The notes under the pieces: model-generated | What the model was told of the DNA's origin: nothing | Database searches by the model: none | The model's input: the letters and a program-made list of their open reading frames with translations, nothing else | Position numbers and translations under genes: made by a program | NCBI GenBank assembly: GCA_016212465.1 | Contig: JACRGE010000044.1 | Coordinates: forward strand, 1 to 39,301 | Source: Microcaldota archaeon | Lineage (GTDB): Archaea > Micrarchaeota > Micrarchaeia > Norongarragalinales > JACRGE01 | DNA length: 39,301 nucleotides | Direction of reading: 5' to 3' | Shown: positions 30,898 to 38,506 of the stretch, piece after piece | Layout: each line of letters begins with the position of its first letter | Position numbering within the stretch: the first letter of the stretch is position 1

Positions 30898-31842
30898 TCA
30901 ACCAGGCTTGGCCTTCCTGCTTTTCAACAGTCCCATTCTCCTCAGCAGGTCTTTCATCTGCTCCCTGTTTTTTCCACTTGTTTCGCAGAGGGGCAGCCGC
31001 AGCCCGCCAGCCGGCAGGCCAACTAGATTCATTGCTTCCTTGACCATAATCGGGTTCGTGTCTATGAAAAGCGTGTCAAAGAATTCCTTCAACAATCCAT
31101 TTGCCTTCTCCATCTCCTCCCATCTCCCGTCAAGGCCCCTGCCCACGAATTGGTTCATTTCCAGTGGTATAACATTGGAAGCAACTGAAATCACTCCCCT
31201 CGCTCCAAAGTCCTTCATCAAAGGATAAGTATCACCATCATTTCCTGAAAGAATCACGAATTCCTTTCCGCACAGCTCCCTAATTCTTTTCCAGACCTCT
31301 GGATTTCCGCTTGCTTCCTTTACTCCGATGATGTTGGAATGATCTCTTGCAAGCTTAACCATTGTTTCTGGTGCAATCTCCCTGCCACTTCTGCCCGGGA
31401 TGTTGTATAATATAATTGGGAAATCAGCTGTTTTTGCAATCTCCGAGAAATGCGAGAACAACCCAGCTTGGTTTGGCTTATTGTAGTAGGGACAGACTTG
31501 AAGCGATGCGTCTGCACCTGCGTCAAACGCTTTTTTCGTTAGTTCAACTGCTTCTCGCGTGCAGTTGCTTCCTGTCCCAGCAATCACGAGTCCCTTGCAC
31601 TTTTCGACTGCAACCTCAATTAGTTTGTCATGCTCCTTATGCGAAAGCGTGGGTGACTCGCCTGTTGTCCCGCATGGTATTATTCCCGCAATTCTCGCTT
31701 CATCCTGGAATCCAATGAGTTTTTCATATCCCGCCCAATCAATGGATGGATTTATCCCACTTCCTTTAAATGGCGTGATGATTGCAGTAAAACAACCGTC
31801 GAACTCGCTTTTTTTTCTTCTCGTAAAAGTCACCTCTTCCAA
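30898..31842 (-). CDS. dapA: 4-hydroxy-tetrahydrodipicolinate synthase
   Basis: A 314-residue aldolase-class-I barrel. FDGCFTAIITPF is the N-terminal strand, GTTGES the pyruvate-binding turn, YNIPGRSG carries the catalytic tyrosine, and IGVKEASGN the Schiff-base lysine. It condenses pyruvate and aspartate semialdehyde. The start is unclear: TTG 31842 or GTG 31833; a GAGGTG lies inside the N-terminal codons and no ATG is available. It is 12 nt downstream of dapB in the same operon. Confidence 0.92.
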   Translation of the reverse strand: MEEVTFTRRKKSEFDGCFTAIITPFKGSGINPSIDWAGYEKLIGFQDEARIAGIIPCGTTGESPTLSHKEHDKLIEVAVEKCKGLVIAGTGSNCTREAVELTKKAFDAGADASLQVCPYYNKPNQAGLFSHFSEIAKTADFPIILYNIPGRSGREIAPETMVKLARDHSNIIGVKEASGNPEVWKRIRELCGKEFVILSGNDGDTYPLMKDFGARGVISVASNVIPLEMNQFVGRGLDGRWEEMEKANGLLKEFFDTLFIDTNPIMVKEAMNLVGLPAGGLRLPLCETSGKNREQMKDLLRRMGLLKSRKAKPG

Positions 31843-31854
31843 AGCCTGAAGTAT

Positions 31855-32652
31855 TCAACGTAAACCCAACACATCCTCCATCCCAAATATTTTTCCTCTT
31901 TCCACATTTTTTTCCAGCCAAAGCGCGCTCTCTATCGCTCCCTTTGCAAATTCGGAGCGCGAAAACATTTGGGTCTCAATTGAAAGCTTTCCATAAGGGC
32001 CTGCGATGCGGAGCTCGTGCTGACCCGGATTGCCTCCCAACCTAAGTGTCCCCATTTCCAGATCATTTTTTTCTTTTACACCAATTTCCTCGCCCCTGAA
32101 TTTAAGCTTTTTGCCGCCTGTCGCATCTGAAATGATTTTCGCCAGCTTTTTTGCAGTGCCTGAAGGTGAGTCCTTTTTTCCAGAATGATGCTCTTCCACG
32201 ATGCCGAACTCGTATCCTTTGTTTCCAATGAGTTCGCAGGCTTTCTGAGCCAAATAGAACTGGGTATTTACGAGGAAGGAGAAATTAGGTGAAATTACTG
32301 CTGAGACTCCATTCTTAACTATCTCTTCTCTAATCCTTTGCGTTTGTTCCTCACTAAAACCAGTTGTACCGAGAACGATGTTCTTTCCTGCTCTGGCAAT
32401 CCTTGGAACCAACTCAATTTCAGCAGCAGGCGTGGAAAAGTTTATTGACATGTCCGCTTCTCTTAACGCCTCCTCCAATCCTGTGGGGGTAAAAACTCTT
32501 GCACCCAAAGCATTGAATGATTTTGCAGCAAAATCAGAGCAAGCCACGTCTACGCCGGAAACGACTTTGACCCTGTCCTTGTAGTTTAACGTCTCGCCAG
32601 CAATAGTCGAACCCATTTTTCCGCATACGCCAACCAAACATACCTTGAGCAT
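31855..32652 (-). CDS. dapB: 4-hydroxy-tetrahydrodipicolinate reductase
   Basis: A 265-residue NAD(P)H-dependent reductase. VCLVGVCGKMGSTIA is the nucleotide-binding loop, GTTGFSEEQ follows, and EEHHSGKKDSPSGTAKKLAKI is the catalytic H-H-x3-K-D-S-P-S-G-T-A signature. It makes tetrahydrodipicolinate for lysine or diaminopimelate. ATG 32652 has GGGGGT 4 nt upstream; the 29 residues further upstream are not homologous to DapB. It is the first gene of the dapB-dapA operon, behind overlapping palindromes at 32693-32714. Confidence 0.94.
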   Translation of the reverse strand: MLKVCLVGVCGKMGSTIAGETLNYKDRVKVVSGVDVACSDFAAKSFNALGARVFTPTGLEEALREADMSINFSTPAAEIELVPRIARAGKNIVLGTTGFSEEQTQRIREEIVKNGVSAVISPNFSFLVNTQFYLAQKACELIGNKGYEFGIVEEHHSGKKDSPSGTAKKLAKIISDATGGKKLKFRGEEIGVKEKNDLEMGTLRLGGNPGQHELRIAGPYGKLSIETQMFSRSEFAKGAIESALWLEKNVERGKIFGMEDVLGLR

Positions 32653-32692
32653 GCTAACCCCCGAAAAATACCTTCCAGAAAATAAAAGCACA

Positions 32693-32714
32693 GGAATATT
32701 TATTCCAATTGGAA
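32693..32714 (-). promoter_or_regulatory. Overlapping palindromes at the dapB promoter
   Basis: 32693-32706 is GGAATA-TT-TATTCC and 32703-32714 is TTCCAATTGGAA, a perfect 12-bp palindrome; the two share TTCC. The TATA-like AAATATT of dapB (minus strand) lies within the first, 40-50 bp before the ATG, so a bound repressor would block TBP. The regulator is unknown. Confidence 0.45.
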
Positions 32715-32751
32715 GCGTGCGGAATCCGTATAAGGACACATCACTATTTTC

Positions 32752-35595
32752 CTATCGGCTTGCCTTCTGTGATAGAAGAGAACTGATATTCGCATTCTTG
32801 ATTTCTTCCTCCCTCCGTTTTCTTTTCCTGTAAGCGTACGCAAGGAATATGAGTGCGAGTGCTGCTCCGCTTAATCCAACGATGCGTTGCTGGCTTAATT
32901 CAAGGAGTTGCTGGGGCGGGAGTTCAGCCAGTTTTTCTTGAATGGATTTCTTCGCTTTTTCAAGTGCGTCAACTGCATTCGAGTAATCCCCCCTGTCCTT
33001 GAACTCGCTTGCTTTCCTTAAGTCCAGTTCTTCTGCGGAAATGTTTAATCCAGCTGCCTTCGCGTCAGCTAAAAGGGAATTGACTTCAGCAAGCACTCGA
33101 CCATAAGCATTTGCAAGCGTTTCATTCGTCTCCAGTTTGCACTCACCCCCCACACCCACCTTCGTACAACCCACCCTGCATTCCTTTTGAGTTTTCCAAG
33201 CTCCTCCAACACACTCAAACAAAAATTTCCCCGCACTAGACTCAACGCACTTGCTTTCCCCTGAAGTGCATTCCTGCGTGGTTGAAGTAATCTGCAAGGA
33301 AGTGGAAGTAGACAATGAACTGGTCTGGGAGGCCACTCCTCCACCGGTGCCTCCAGATGGAGGGCCGCCCCCGTCACCTCCTCCACCGCAGTTCGTGCAA
33401 GGGCATACGCCGCAATCTACTGGACACGAGTTACAATTCTCAGACGAATCACAAATTCCGTTACCGCAGGACTCAACTGGGTTTTGTGGAGGATTGAACA
33501 GGATGCGACCTGTATGGGGCTTTAGTGTCAGGTTAGTGCCCGCAGAGTAACGCTTGCCTGATTCTTCAACAAAATCCTGTTCCAGCGTGTAGTTCCGTTC
33601 CAGAGTCGAATGGCCGTTTACGACAACAGTGCCGTTGGAGTATTTCCTTGTCTGAAGCGTCGCATCGGCATAGACGCCAGTGTGATTGTTTCTTGGTTCA
33701 ATCAGGTCCCCAAGTTTCTCCGTCAAGTTAAAAAGTCCGATCAAATCCCTTTTTTGGTCCGCTCCAAACCAAGCAAAATCGTTTTTTGCCAAAAGGAACG
33801 AGCAAAACCCGAAATAAATCCAGCCGTCTATCCCGTCCGCAGGATCCCCTGGCCTGTCGATTCCATGAACGAGCATGTGCACCTTTTTCTTCCTATTGTC
33901 GGGAAGCTGCGTGTTCCATTCCACGACGGTTTCTATGTCTTTCAGACATTCCCGCCAGTAATCCGGCTCGTAGTGGTTCATGTCAACTCCGTTGACCGGC
34001 CAATGCCTGAAGAACGCCCACTCTTGGAAGAAGACGTCCGCGGTTACTTCAGGACTGTTTTCCTTGTAGTTTGGGGACTTGTATTTTTCTGGAATGGAAT
34101 CGTCCGGTTTCCAAAAGGGGTCCAAGTAAATCTTTCCCAGCCAAGTGCCATAGTGCTTCGTGCAAAGATTGTGCACTATCTCCAGATTGGATGCACGCAA
34201 GAAGGGAAAAACGCTGTGCTGGAAGCTCTGCACTTCCCACGGGGTAATATTCAAAACGCTTACTGTGCTGCCATCTGTGGTGTGTGTTCCAAACTCCTCC
34301 ACTTCCGCCAGCGAGTCCACGAATACTCCATCAAGCTTGTAACGAGTTGCCTTGTCTACAGTTCGTTCCCTCCAAGTATTCTGGAAATTAGGGTCGTCCA
34401 GACGAGTGCAGTAGGAGTTCTGGTACTCGAACGAGAAAACGTAATTCAGCGGAGTCTTTCCGTCGTTAAAGAATCTCTTCCACGAAGCCCTGTTGTCGCC
34501 CGGCGGGTTTTTCACCCCTGCGTTTTGCGGATAGGAATAAAACCACTCAGGATGGTTGTCAATCGCCCAGCCGAATCCAATTGGGGAATTGCTGTACCAA
34601 GAATCGTTGTAATATCCGTCGCGCCAGTCAGTTATCGTCGCACTCTCGTACAAGTAAACTTTTATGTTTGGATTGTAGTACTTTAGCCTCTGGGCAAACG
34701 TGTAATGGGATTCCTGTTGCAACATGACTGAATCATATGTCTTAGCTATCTCGTGGGGATCGTGCTTGTTCGCATCGAAGAAAATCATCATCGTATTTAT
34801 CTTCCTTTCACGTGGGACTGGAACCACCTCTTTCTCGAAATCACTGCTTCCTGCGCGTTTTATATAAAGGTGCGCTCCGTCCACGCACACGCCAGGCTGC
34901 CTTTCCCCCGAAATGCTTGAAACGCCCACACGGATTCCAACAATTAGACTCGTTTCCCCTGAAGTGGGAATTCCCTCAATTTCAGCAGAAAACGGAACCG
35001 AAGAAGGAGCGAGTTTTTTTTCATTAACCCGTCCATCAGACCATTCGAGTAAAATCTTGTATTCAACTGACGCTCCGCTCGGAAGATTATCGTAGTCCGA
35101 CATTCTAATGGAATCTACGTGGAATAGAACAGTATCGCCTGGATGAATGTTATACTGCTTGCTGTCAACAGGAAAGACTGACTCAAGCAACGCAACGCTA
35201 TTTCCTGCAGAGGTATTCTTGAGCGCGAAATACTGGCAATTGCTGCCTCCAGTTCCTTCGTTCAACAACAACTTGTATACAATGTTTTTCCCAGGATTGA
35301 CGTTGCTTCCCGTTTCCCTAAACCAGCCTACTGCAACCGAATCGTTCTCCGTTGCCAAGTTAACGCCGTTCCTCCACAAATCGGAGTTCGGCGGCGACGT
35401 CCACCCGCTTTCCTTCATGAAATCATAGTCTGCCCCGTTGTATCCGGAAACCCAGTGGGTATCTGCGGCGAACTCGAAGTCGCCCCATCCCCCCAAGAAG
35501 TCCTTGTAAATCAGCTGAGGGGGAGAAGCTCCTTCAACCAATAGCGGCAAAGAAAGAATCGCAAAAGCTAAAAAGACTTTCTGAAGTGTTTCCAT
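32752..35595 (-). CDS. Secreted glycoside-hydrolase-like surface protein
   Basis: About 947 residues. A signal peptide (1-22) is followed by a beta-rich domain (about 25-265), then a barrel domain (about 270-690) with KINTMMIFFDANKHDP, KLDGVFVDSLAE and VDMNHYEPDYW, resembling the hypothetical glycosyl hydrolase group GHL15/alpha-galactosidase-like barrels. The aspartates in DGVFVDS are candidate acid residues. Then CGNGICDSSENCNSCPVDCG, a Gly/Ser linker, a second Cys-rich segment, a helical hairpin and a membrane helix (LSGAALALIFLAYAY) with a basic tail. ATG 35595 lies 6 nt after AGGGT. It probably acts on polysaccharide at the cell surface. Confidence 0.75.
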   Translation of the reverse strand: METLQKVFLAFAILSLPLLVEGASPPQLIYKDFLGGWGDFEFAADTHWVSGYNGADYDFMKESGWTSPPNSDLWRNGVNLATENDSVAVGWFRETGSNVNPGKNIVYKLLLNEGTGGSNCQYFALKNTSAGNSVALLESVFPVDSKQYNIHPGDTVLFHVDSIRMSDYDNLPSGASVEYKILLEWSDGRVNEKKLAPSSVPFSAEIEGIPTSGETSLIVGIRVGVSSISGERQPGVCVDGAHLYIKRAGSSDFEKEVVPVPRERKINTMMIFFDANKHDPHEIAKTYDSVMLQQESHYTFAQRLKYYNPNIKVYLYESATITDWRDGYYNDSWYSNSPIGFGWAIDNHPEWFYSYPQNAGVKNPPGDNRASWKRFFNDGKTPLNYVFSFEYQNSYCTRLDDPNFQNTWRERTVDKATRYKLDGVFVDSLAEVEEFGTHTTDGSTVSVLNITPWEVQSFQHSVFPFLRASNLEIVHNLCTKHYGTWLGKIYLDPFWKPDDSIPEKYKSPNYKENSPEVTADVFFQEWAFFRHWPVNGVDMNHYEPDYWRECLKDIETVVEWNTQLPDNRKKKVHMLVHGIDRPGDPADGIDGWIYFGFCSFLLAKNDFAWFGADQKRDLIGLFNLTEKLGDLIEPRNNHTGVYADATLQTRKYSNGTVVVNGHSTLERNYTLEQDFVEESGKRYSAGTNLTLKPHTGRILFNPPQNPVESCGNGICDSSENCNSCPVDCGVCPCTNCGGGGDGGGPPSGGTGGGVASQTSSLSTSTSLQITSTTQECTSGESKCVESSAGKFLFECVGGAWKTQKECRVGCTKVGVGGECKLETNETLANAYGRVLAEVNSLLADAKAAGLNISAEELDLRKASEFKDRGDYSNAVDALEKAKKSIQEKLAELPPQQLLELSQQRIVGLSGAALALIFLAYAYRKRKRREEEIKNANISSLLSQKASR

Positions 35596-35736
35596 AACCA
35601 TACCCTAAGTGGACTCGGCGCTTTTGATTCTTTACTCTTTTGGCTAATATAACAACCTTGTTTCTGGCTTGGAATTTTACTGGACTCATGAAAGGAAGCT
35701 TTAAATCCATTCTTTATGTAAGAGAATTGAATTCCA

Positions 35737-36300
35737 ATGGAAGAGAACGAAAAAGAGTTTCTGGTTCACAAGATACGCGATCTAAAAGACCATTTCGCTA
35801 AAGGAGACATCGCGTCCCTAAAGAGCTCTGGCGGGGATTTTGCCGAGCTGGCTTTCCTTAGGCAAGAGAAAGAGCTGGTTGATTTTTCAATAGTTGCTTA
35901 TTCCCTTGCCAAGTTCTTGGAAAAACCCTATATTTTGGAGAGTAGTGAATGGAAGGACTTCAGCTTGAAGACAGCTCACGACTTAGAGCAGTGCGCCATA
36001 CACTTGGAGCACGATCAGTTGAAGGAATATACGGAGCAGCTTTCTGCAATCATCTCGGAAATAAATAAGATCAGTTTTTACCTCGGCAGGTTTACGACGA
36101 GCGTTGTTGAAAAAGCCAGAATCAAGGCAGGCGCTCAGATGTACGCGCATGGAGCTTCCTTGGGCAAGGCAGCTTACCTCTCAGGCGCGGAAAAGGATGA
36201 ATTGGCGAAGTATATCAGCGAAACCCGCCTTCCTGAGAAATACCTCTCCCTTTCCCTTGCAGAGCGGCTTAAAAAAGCTGAAGAACTATTTGAATCATGA
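35737..36300 (+). CDS. All-helical protein of unknown function, first gene of PIN-gene unit
   Basis: A 187-residue, predicted all-alpha protein rich in charged heptads (EKEFLVHKIRDLKDHFAKGDI, KELVDFSIVAYSLAKFLEKP). I do not recognise a family; helical HEPN-like folds pair with nucleases in archaea but no R-x4-6-H motif is obvious. TATA-like CTTTAAAT (35699-35706) is upstream. Its stop is 10 nt before the PIN gene start, so the two are likely co-expressed. Confidence 0.6.
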   Translation: MEENEKEFLVHKIRDLKDHFAKGDIASLKSSGGDFAELAFLRQEKELVDFSIVAYSLAKFLEKPYILESSEWKDFSLKTAHDLEQCAIHLEHDQLKEYTEQLSAIISEINKISFYLGRFTTSVVEKARIKAGAQMYAHGASLGKAAYLSGAEKDELAKYISETRLPEKYLSLSLAERLKKAEELFES

Positions 36301-36310
36301 GCGGATTGAA

Positions 36311-36985
36311 ATGGTTAGCCTCGTATTCGATTCCTCTTCATTGATCGCGGTTTCCGAGACCTGTAACATTGAGGTCCTTTACTTCCTGAAGGAAAGGACG
36401 AGGGGGAACTTTCTCATTGCTCCAATCGTAAAGGACGAAATCATTTTACACCCCATTAAAGTGAAAAAGTTCGAGCTGTCGGCAGTCAGGCTTAAAAAAC
36501 TTCTTCTCGACGGAGTCGTTTCCGTCATCTCGTCACATTTGCTCGTGAAGGAAACTCGAGAAATTATGGATTTGGCGAACGGCATTTTTCACGTTGACGG
36601 AAAGCCCCTGAAGCTGGTGCATGACGGAGAAGCAGCGAGCATTGCTGTATTTTCATTTGCGAAAGCAGATGCGCTCGTTGTGGACGAGAAGACGACGCGC
36701 TTGCTTTTGGAAGCGCCTTTCAAGATGAGGGAAACGCTGCAGTCGGAGTACGAGGGGAAACTGGAAATCAACGAAGACGGCCTGAAAAAATTCCGGGAAA
36801 AGACGAAGGGAATCTTCGTGCTCCGTTCCTCAGAGCTGGTCGCGATGGCTGCCAAGAAGGGTTTTTTCAAAAACTACCGCACTTCCGAAGAGGAAGCCTT
36901 CCGGGCATCCATTTACGCCCTCAGGCAGGCGGGCTGCTCCCTAACATCAGAAGAGCTGAAGGAATACGAGGGGATAAGACTATGA
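36311..36985 (+). CDS. PIN-domain protein, putative ribonuclease
   Basis: A 224-residue protein. The PIN acidic residues are visible: SLVFDSSSLIAV (D7), PIVKDEIILHP, LVHDGEAASIAVF, and ALVVDEKTTRLLLEAPF. After the domain (1-150) is a basic C-terminal region (about 165-224). PIN domains are metal-dependent RNases. Overlap with the next gene (ATGA) and close spacing to the preceding one suggest a three-gene unit. It may process RNA or act as a toxin; no antitoxin signature was recognised. Confidence 0.8.
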   Translation: MVSLVFDSSSLIAVSETCNIEVLYFLKERTRGNFLIAPIVKDEIILHPIKVKKFELSAVRLKKLLLDGVVSVISSHLLVKETREIMDLANGIFHVDGKPLKLVHDGEAASIAVFSFAKADALVVDEKTTRLLLEAPFKMRETLQSEYEGKLEINEDGLKKFREKTKGIFVLRSSELVAMAAKKGFFKNYRTSEEEAFRASIYALRQAGCSLTSEELKEYEGIRL

Positions 36986-37422
36986 AAAAAATATTGATTG
37001 CAATTGCGGTCTTTGGTTTTCTGCTTCTAGCCGCAGCGTTTTATTTCGGTTCTGAAGTGAAAAAATCTTGGCTTCCGCGGGAAAAGGACGCTTACGCAAT
37101 ACCCTTACTACCAATAGCCCAAATAGACTGCAAAAATACATCCTCTTGCTACGACAAATACAATTCTTGCACGGGCTCGTCGCAAGCGACAAAGCAGTGC
37201 ATCGAGAGGTTCGGCCAAACGCAGGGAATTAAGGAGAAGTGCGGCGTTTACGTAGAGTCCGCGGGTGAACTTTATGAAAGAATCAAGACCACCAACGAAG
37301 TAATACTTGCAATTGAAGCTCTTTCGTCCGGCATGCTTGAGACTGACTCGCGCGTAAAACAAACGCTTGCTTACCTGGATGGTTGCTTGAACGAAATAAA
37401 GAGGGTTTCCAACTCCGCTTAA
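36982..37422 (+). CDS. Membrane-anchored small protein with four cysteines
   Basis: A 146-residue protein whose N-terminus (MKKILIAIAVFGFLLLAAAFYFG) is a signal anchor. The outside part has C-x4-6-C patterns (DCKNTSSCYDKYNSC, QCIERFG, KCGVYV, GCLNE), probably disulfides, and a helical C-terminal segment. Function unknown. It overlaps the PIN gene by four bases, so translation is coupled. Confidence 0.65.
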   Translation: MKKILIAIAVFGFLLLAAAFYFGSEVKKSWLPREKDAYAIPLLPIAQIDCKNTSSCYDKYNSCTGSSQATKQCIERFGQTQGIKEKCGVYVESAGELYERIKTTNEVILAIEALSSGMLETDSRVKQTLAYLDGCLNEIKRVSNSA

Positions 37423-37476
37423 TCGAAAAATAATAAACCAGTTTCTCCACTAGTTATTAAACCGGTTTTTTAACGA

Positions 37477-37682
37477 GGGCCCTTAGTCGATCGGTAAGAC
37501 GCCGCCTTCGCAAGTAGCCTCTTTTCTTTTCACAAAAGAAAAGACCCGCACCTCTTTTGATAAAAGAGCTGCACCAGAAAATTCTTTGGTGAAGCTTTCT
37601 TCAAAAGAAAGGTTCAGGGAGAAAAGAAAACCTTAACTACAGGAAAAGGCGGAGACACGGGGTTCAATTCCCCGAGGGTCCA
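37477..37682 (+). tRNA. tRNA-Ala (anticodon CGC), interrupted by an intron
   Basis: Acceptor stem 37477-37483 pairs with 37675-37681, including G3-U70, the alanine identity pair. The D arm (GTC/GAC) is 37486-37500, the anticodon stem CCGCC (37502-37506) pairs with GGCGG (37648-37652), and the anticodon CGC is at 37509-37511. The T arm is CGGGG-TTCAATT-CCCCG (37658-37674), discriminator A 37682; CCA is not encoded. The intron lies at position 37/38. A TATA-like TAGTTATTA (37451-37459) is 25 nt upstream. Confidence 0.93.
37513..37646 (+). other. 134-nt tRNA intron with bulge-helix-bulge ends
   Basis: Splice sites fit an archaeal bulge-helix-bulge: central helix TTC(G) 37507-37510 with (A)GGA 37641-37644, 3-nt bulges CAA (37511-37513) and AAA (37645-37647), then GTAG/CTAC (37514-37517 with 37637-37640). 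Cuts after the second bulge base give the intron. The interior has successive hairpins: TCTTTTCTTTT-CAC-AAAAGAAAAGA, CTCTTTT-GAT-AAAAGAG and CTTTCTT-CAA-AAGAAAG. Confidence 0.85.
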
Positions 37683-37686
37683 TATG

Positions 37687-37703
37687 AGGAACCTGCGGTT
37701 CCT
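37687..37703 (+). terminator. Hairpin just downstream of tRNA-Ala
   Basis: AGGAACC-TGC-GGTTCCT is a perfect 7-bp stem with 3-nt loop, 4 nt past the tRNA end, followed by a pyrimidine-rich tract. It could be a terminator or a processing guide for the tRNA 3' end. Confidence 0.45.
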
Positions 37704-37797
37704 TCAATCCTCCCTTTTATTCTTGCTGCTCCCCTCAACCCCCCTTCTATAATTGGCGCCCCCTTCAGCCCTCTCTCTAATTCTTGGTCCCTCAACA
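37703..37797. repeat. Degenerate pyrimidine-rich tandem repeat
   Basis: Three imperfect units of about 28-33 bp (starting near 37719, 37752 and 37780) share ATT-(CTT)GG-GC-CCCC-TCA-CCCTC. The strand is strongly C/T biased. The repeat is loose and could be read as simple-sequence drift. Confidence 0.3.
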
Positions 37798-37805
37798 TTC
37801 TCTTT

Positions 37806-38492
37806 TTACAGCCGCTTCCGAACCGCCTCGCTCTCCAATTCCTTAAGAGCGTCAGCCGCAATCCACTTCGCTGCCTTGGAATCCATTTTCTGAATCTCTT
37901 TCGCGCATGCAATTGCTTTTTTGTTTAAATTCTTGTTTCTTTTTCCAATCTGCCTCAGCGCCCAATTCACTGCTTTTTTCACGAAATTGCGTTCGTCCAA
38001 AGAAGCTTTTTTTATGAGCGATAAAAGGTTCTCGAAATCCTTGTCGCCCATTTTTTTATCCTGCCACGCCAAGCAAGCAATCAACGCGAAAGCTGCTCTT
38101 TTAACAAATTCCGTTTCACTCTTGCTCCACTCCATTGCCTTAGAGTAGGCAAAATTCGTTTTTGAAAACAGGTTCATGCAAACTTGGTCACACACGTCCC
38201 ACGAGTCGAATTCACCTGCCCACTCATTCATTTGTTTTTCAGAAACTTTTTTGGGTTCATCAACCATGCTTGCTAAAATGCGTGCTTCGTGAATTCCTGA
38301 ATTCCAAAGCTCATCAGCAAGCGCATGGTTTTTCCCTATTTCCTTCGCCATTTTCCTTAGAACAGGAATGGAAGCGCCGAGGGTTTTATTTGGGTTGATG
38401 CCGAACCGCGCCATTCCTGCAACCGCCTTGGGGTCGGCGTTTTTTCTTAATTCTTCAAGCACCTTCTTGCACTCGGCTTCCGTTTTGTTCAA
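37806..38492 (-). CDS. DNA alkylation repair protein (AlkD-like)
   Basis: About 228 residues of HEAT-like alpha repeats. GASIPVLRKMAKEIGK, LWNSGIHEARILASMV, WAGEFDSWDVCDQVC, and FVKRAAFALIACLAWQDKK are typical of the AlkD family, which removes bulky alkylated purines without base flipping. I use TTG 38492, 6 nt after GAGGTG; GTG 38501 is inside that motif. It follows the ribose-phosphate pyrophosphokinase gene directly, probably co-transcribed. Confidence 0.85.
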   Translation of the reverse strand: MNKTEAECKKVLEELRKNADPKAVAGMARFGINPNKTLGASIPVLRKMAKEIGKNHALADELWNSGIHEARILASMVDEPKKVSEKQMNEWAGEFDSWDVCDQVCMNLFSKTNFAYSKAMEWSKSETEFVKRAAFALIACLAWQDKKMGDKDFENLLSLIKKASLDERNFVKKAVNWALRQIGKRNKNLNKKAIACAKEIQKMDSKAAKWIAADALKELESEAVRKRL

Positions 38493-38506
38493 ATAAAGCA
38501 CCTCGC

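Noticed and set aside
34049-34686. Long plus-strand frames opposite the glycoside-hydrolase-like gene (including one of 358 codons starting at 33610)
   Set aside because: Shadow frames of a strongly coding gene: no ribosome-binding site, no domain, and the minus-strand product has signal peptide, barrel and anchor motifs.
37521-37618. CRISPR-like array of short repeats in the tRNA intron
   Set aside because: The repeated arms are palindromic hairpins of 7-11 bp with 3-nt loops, without regular spacers; they lie wholly inside the intron.
37664-37912. Minus-strand ORF with repeated Gly-Leu/Arg units downstream of the AlkD-like gene
   Set aside because: It overlaps the tRNA 3' end and the AlkD-like gene in another frame; its repetitiveness comes from the pyrimidine-rich repeat.
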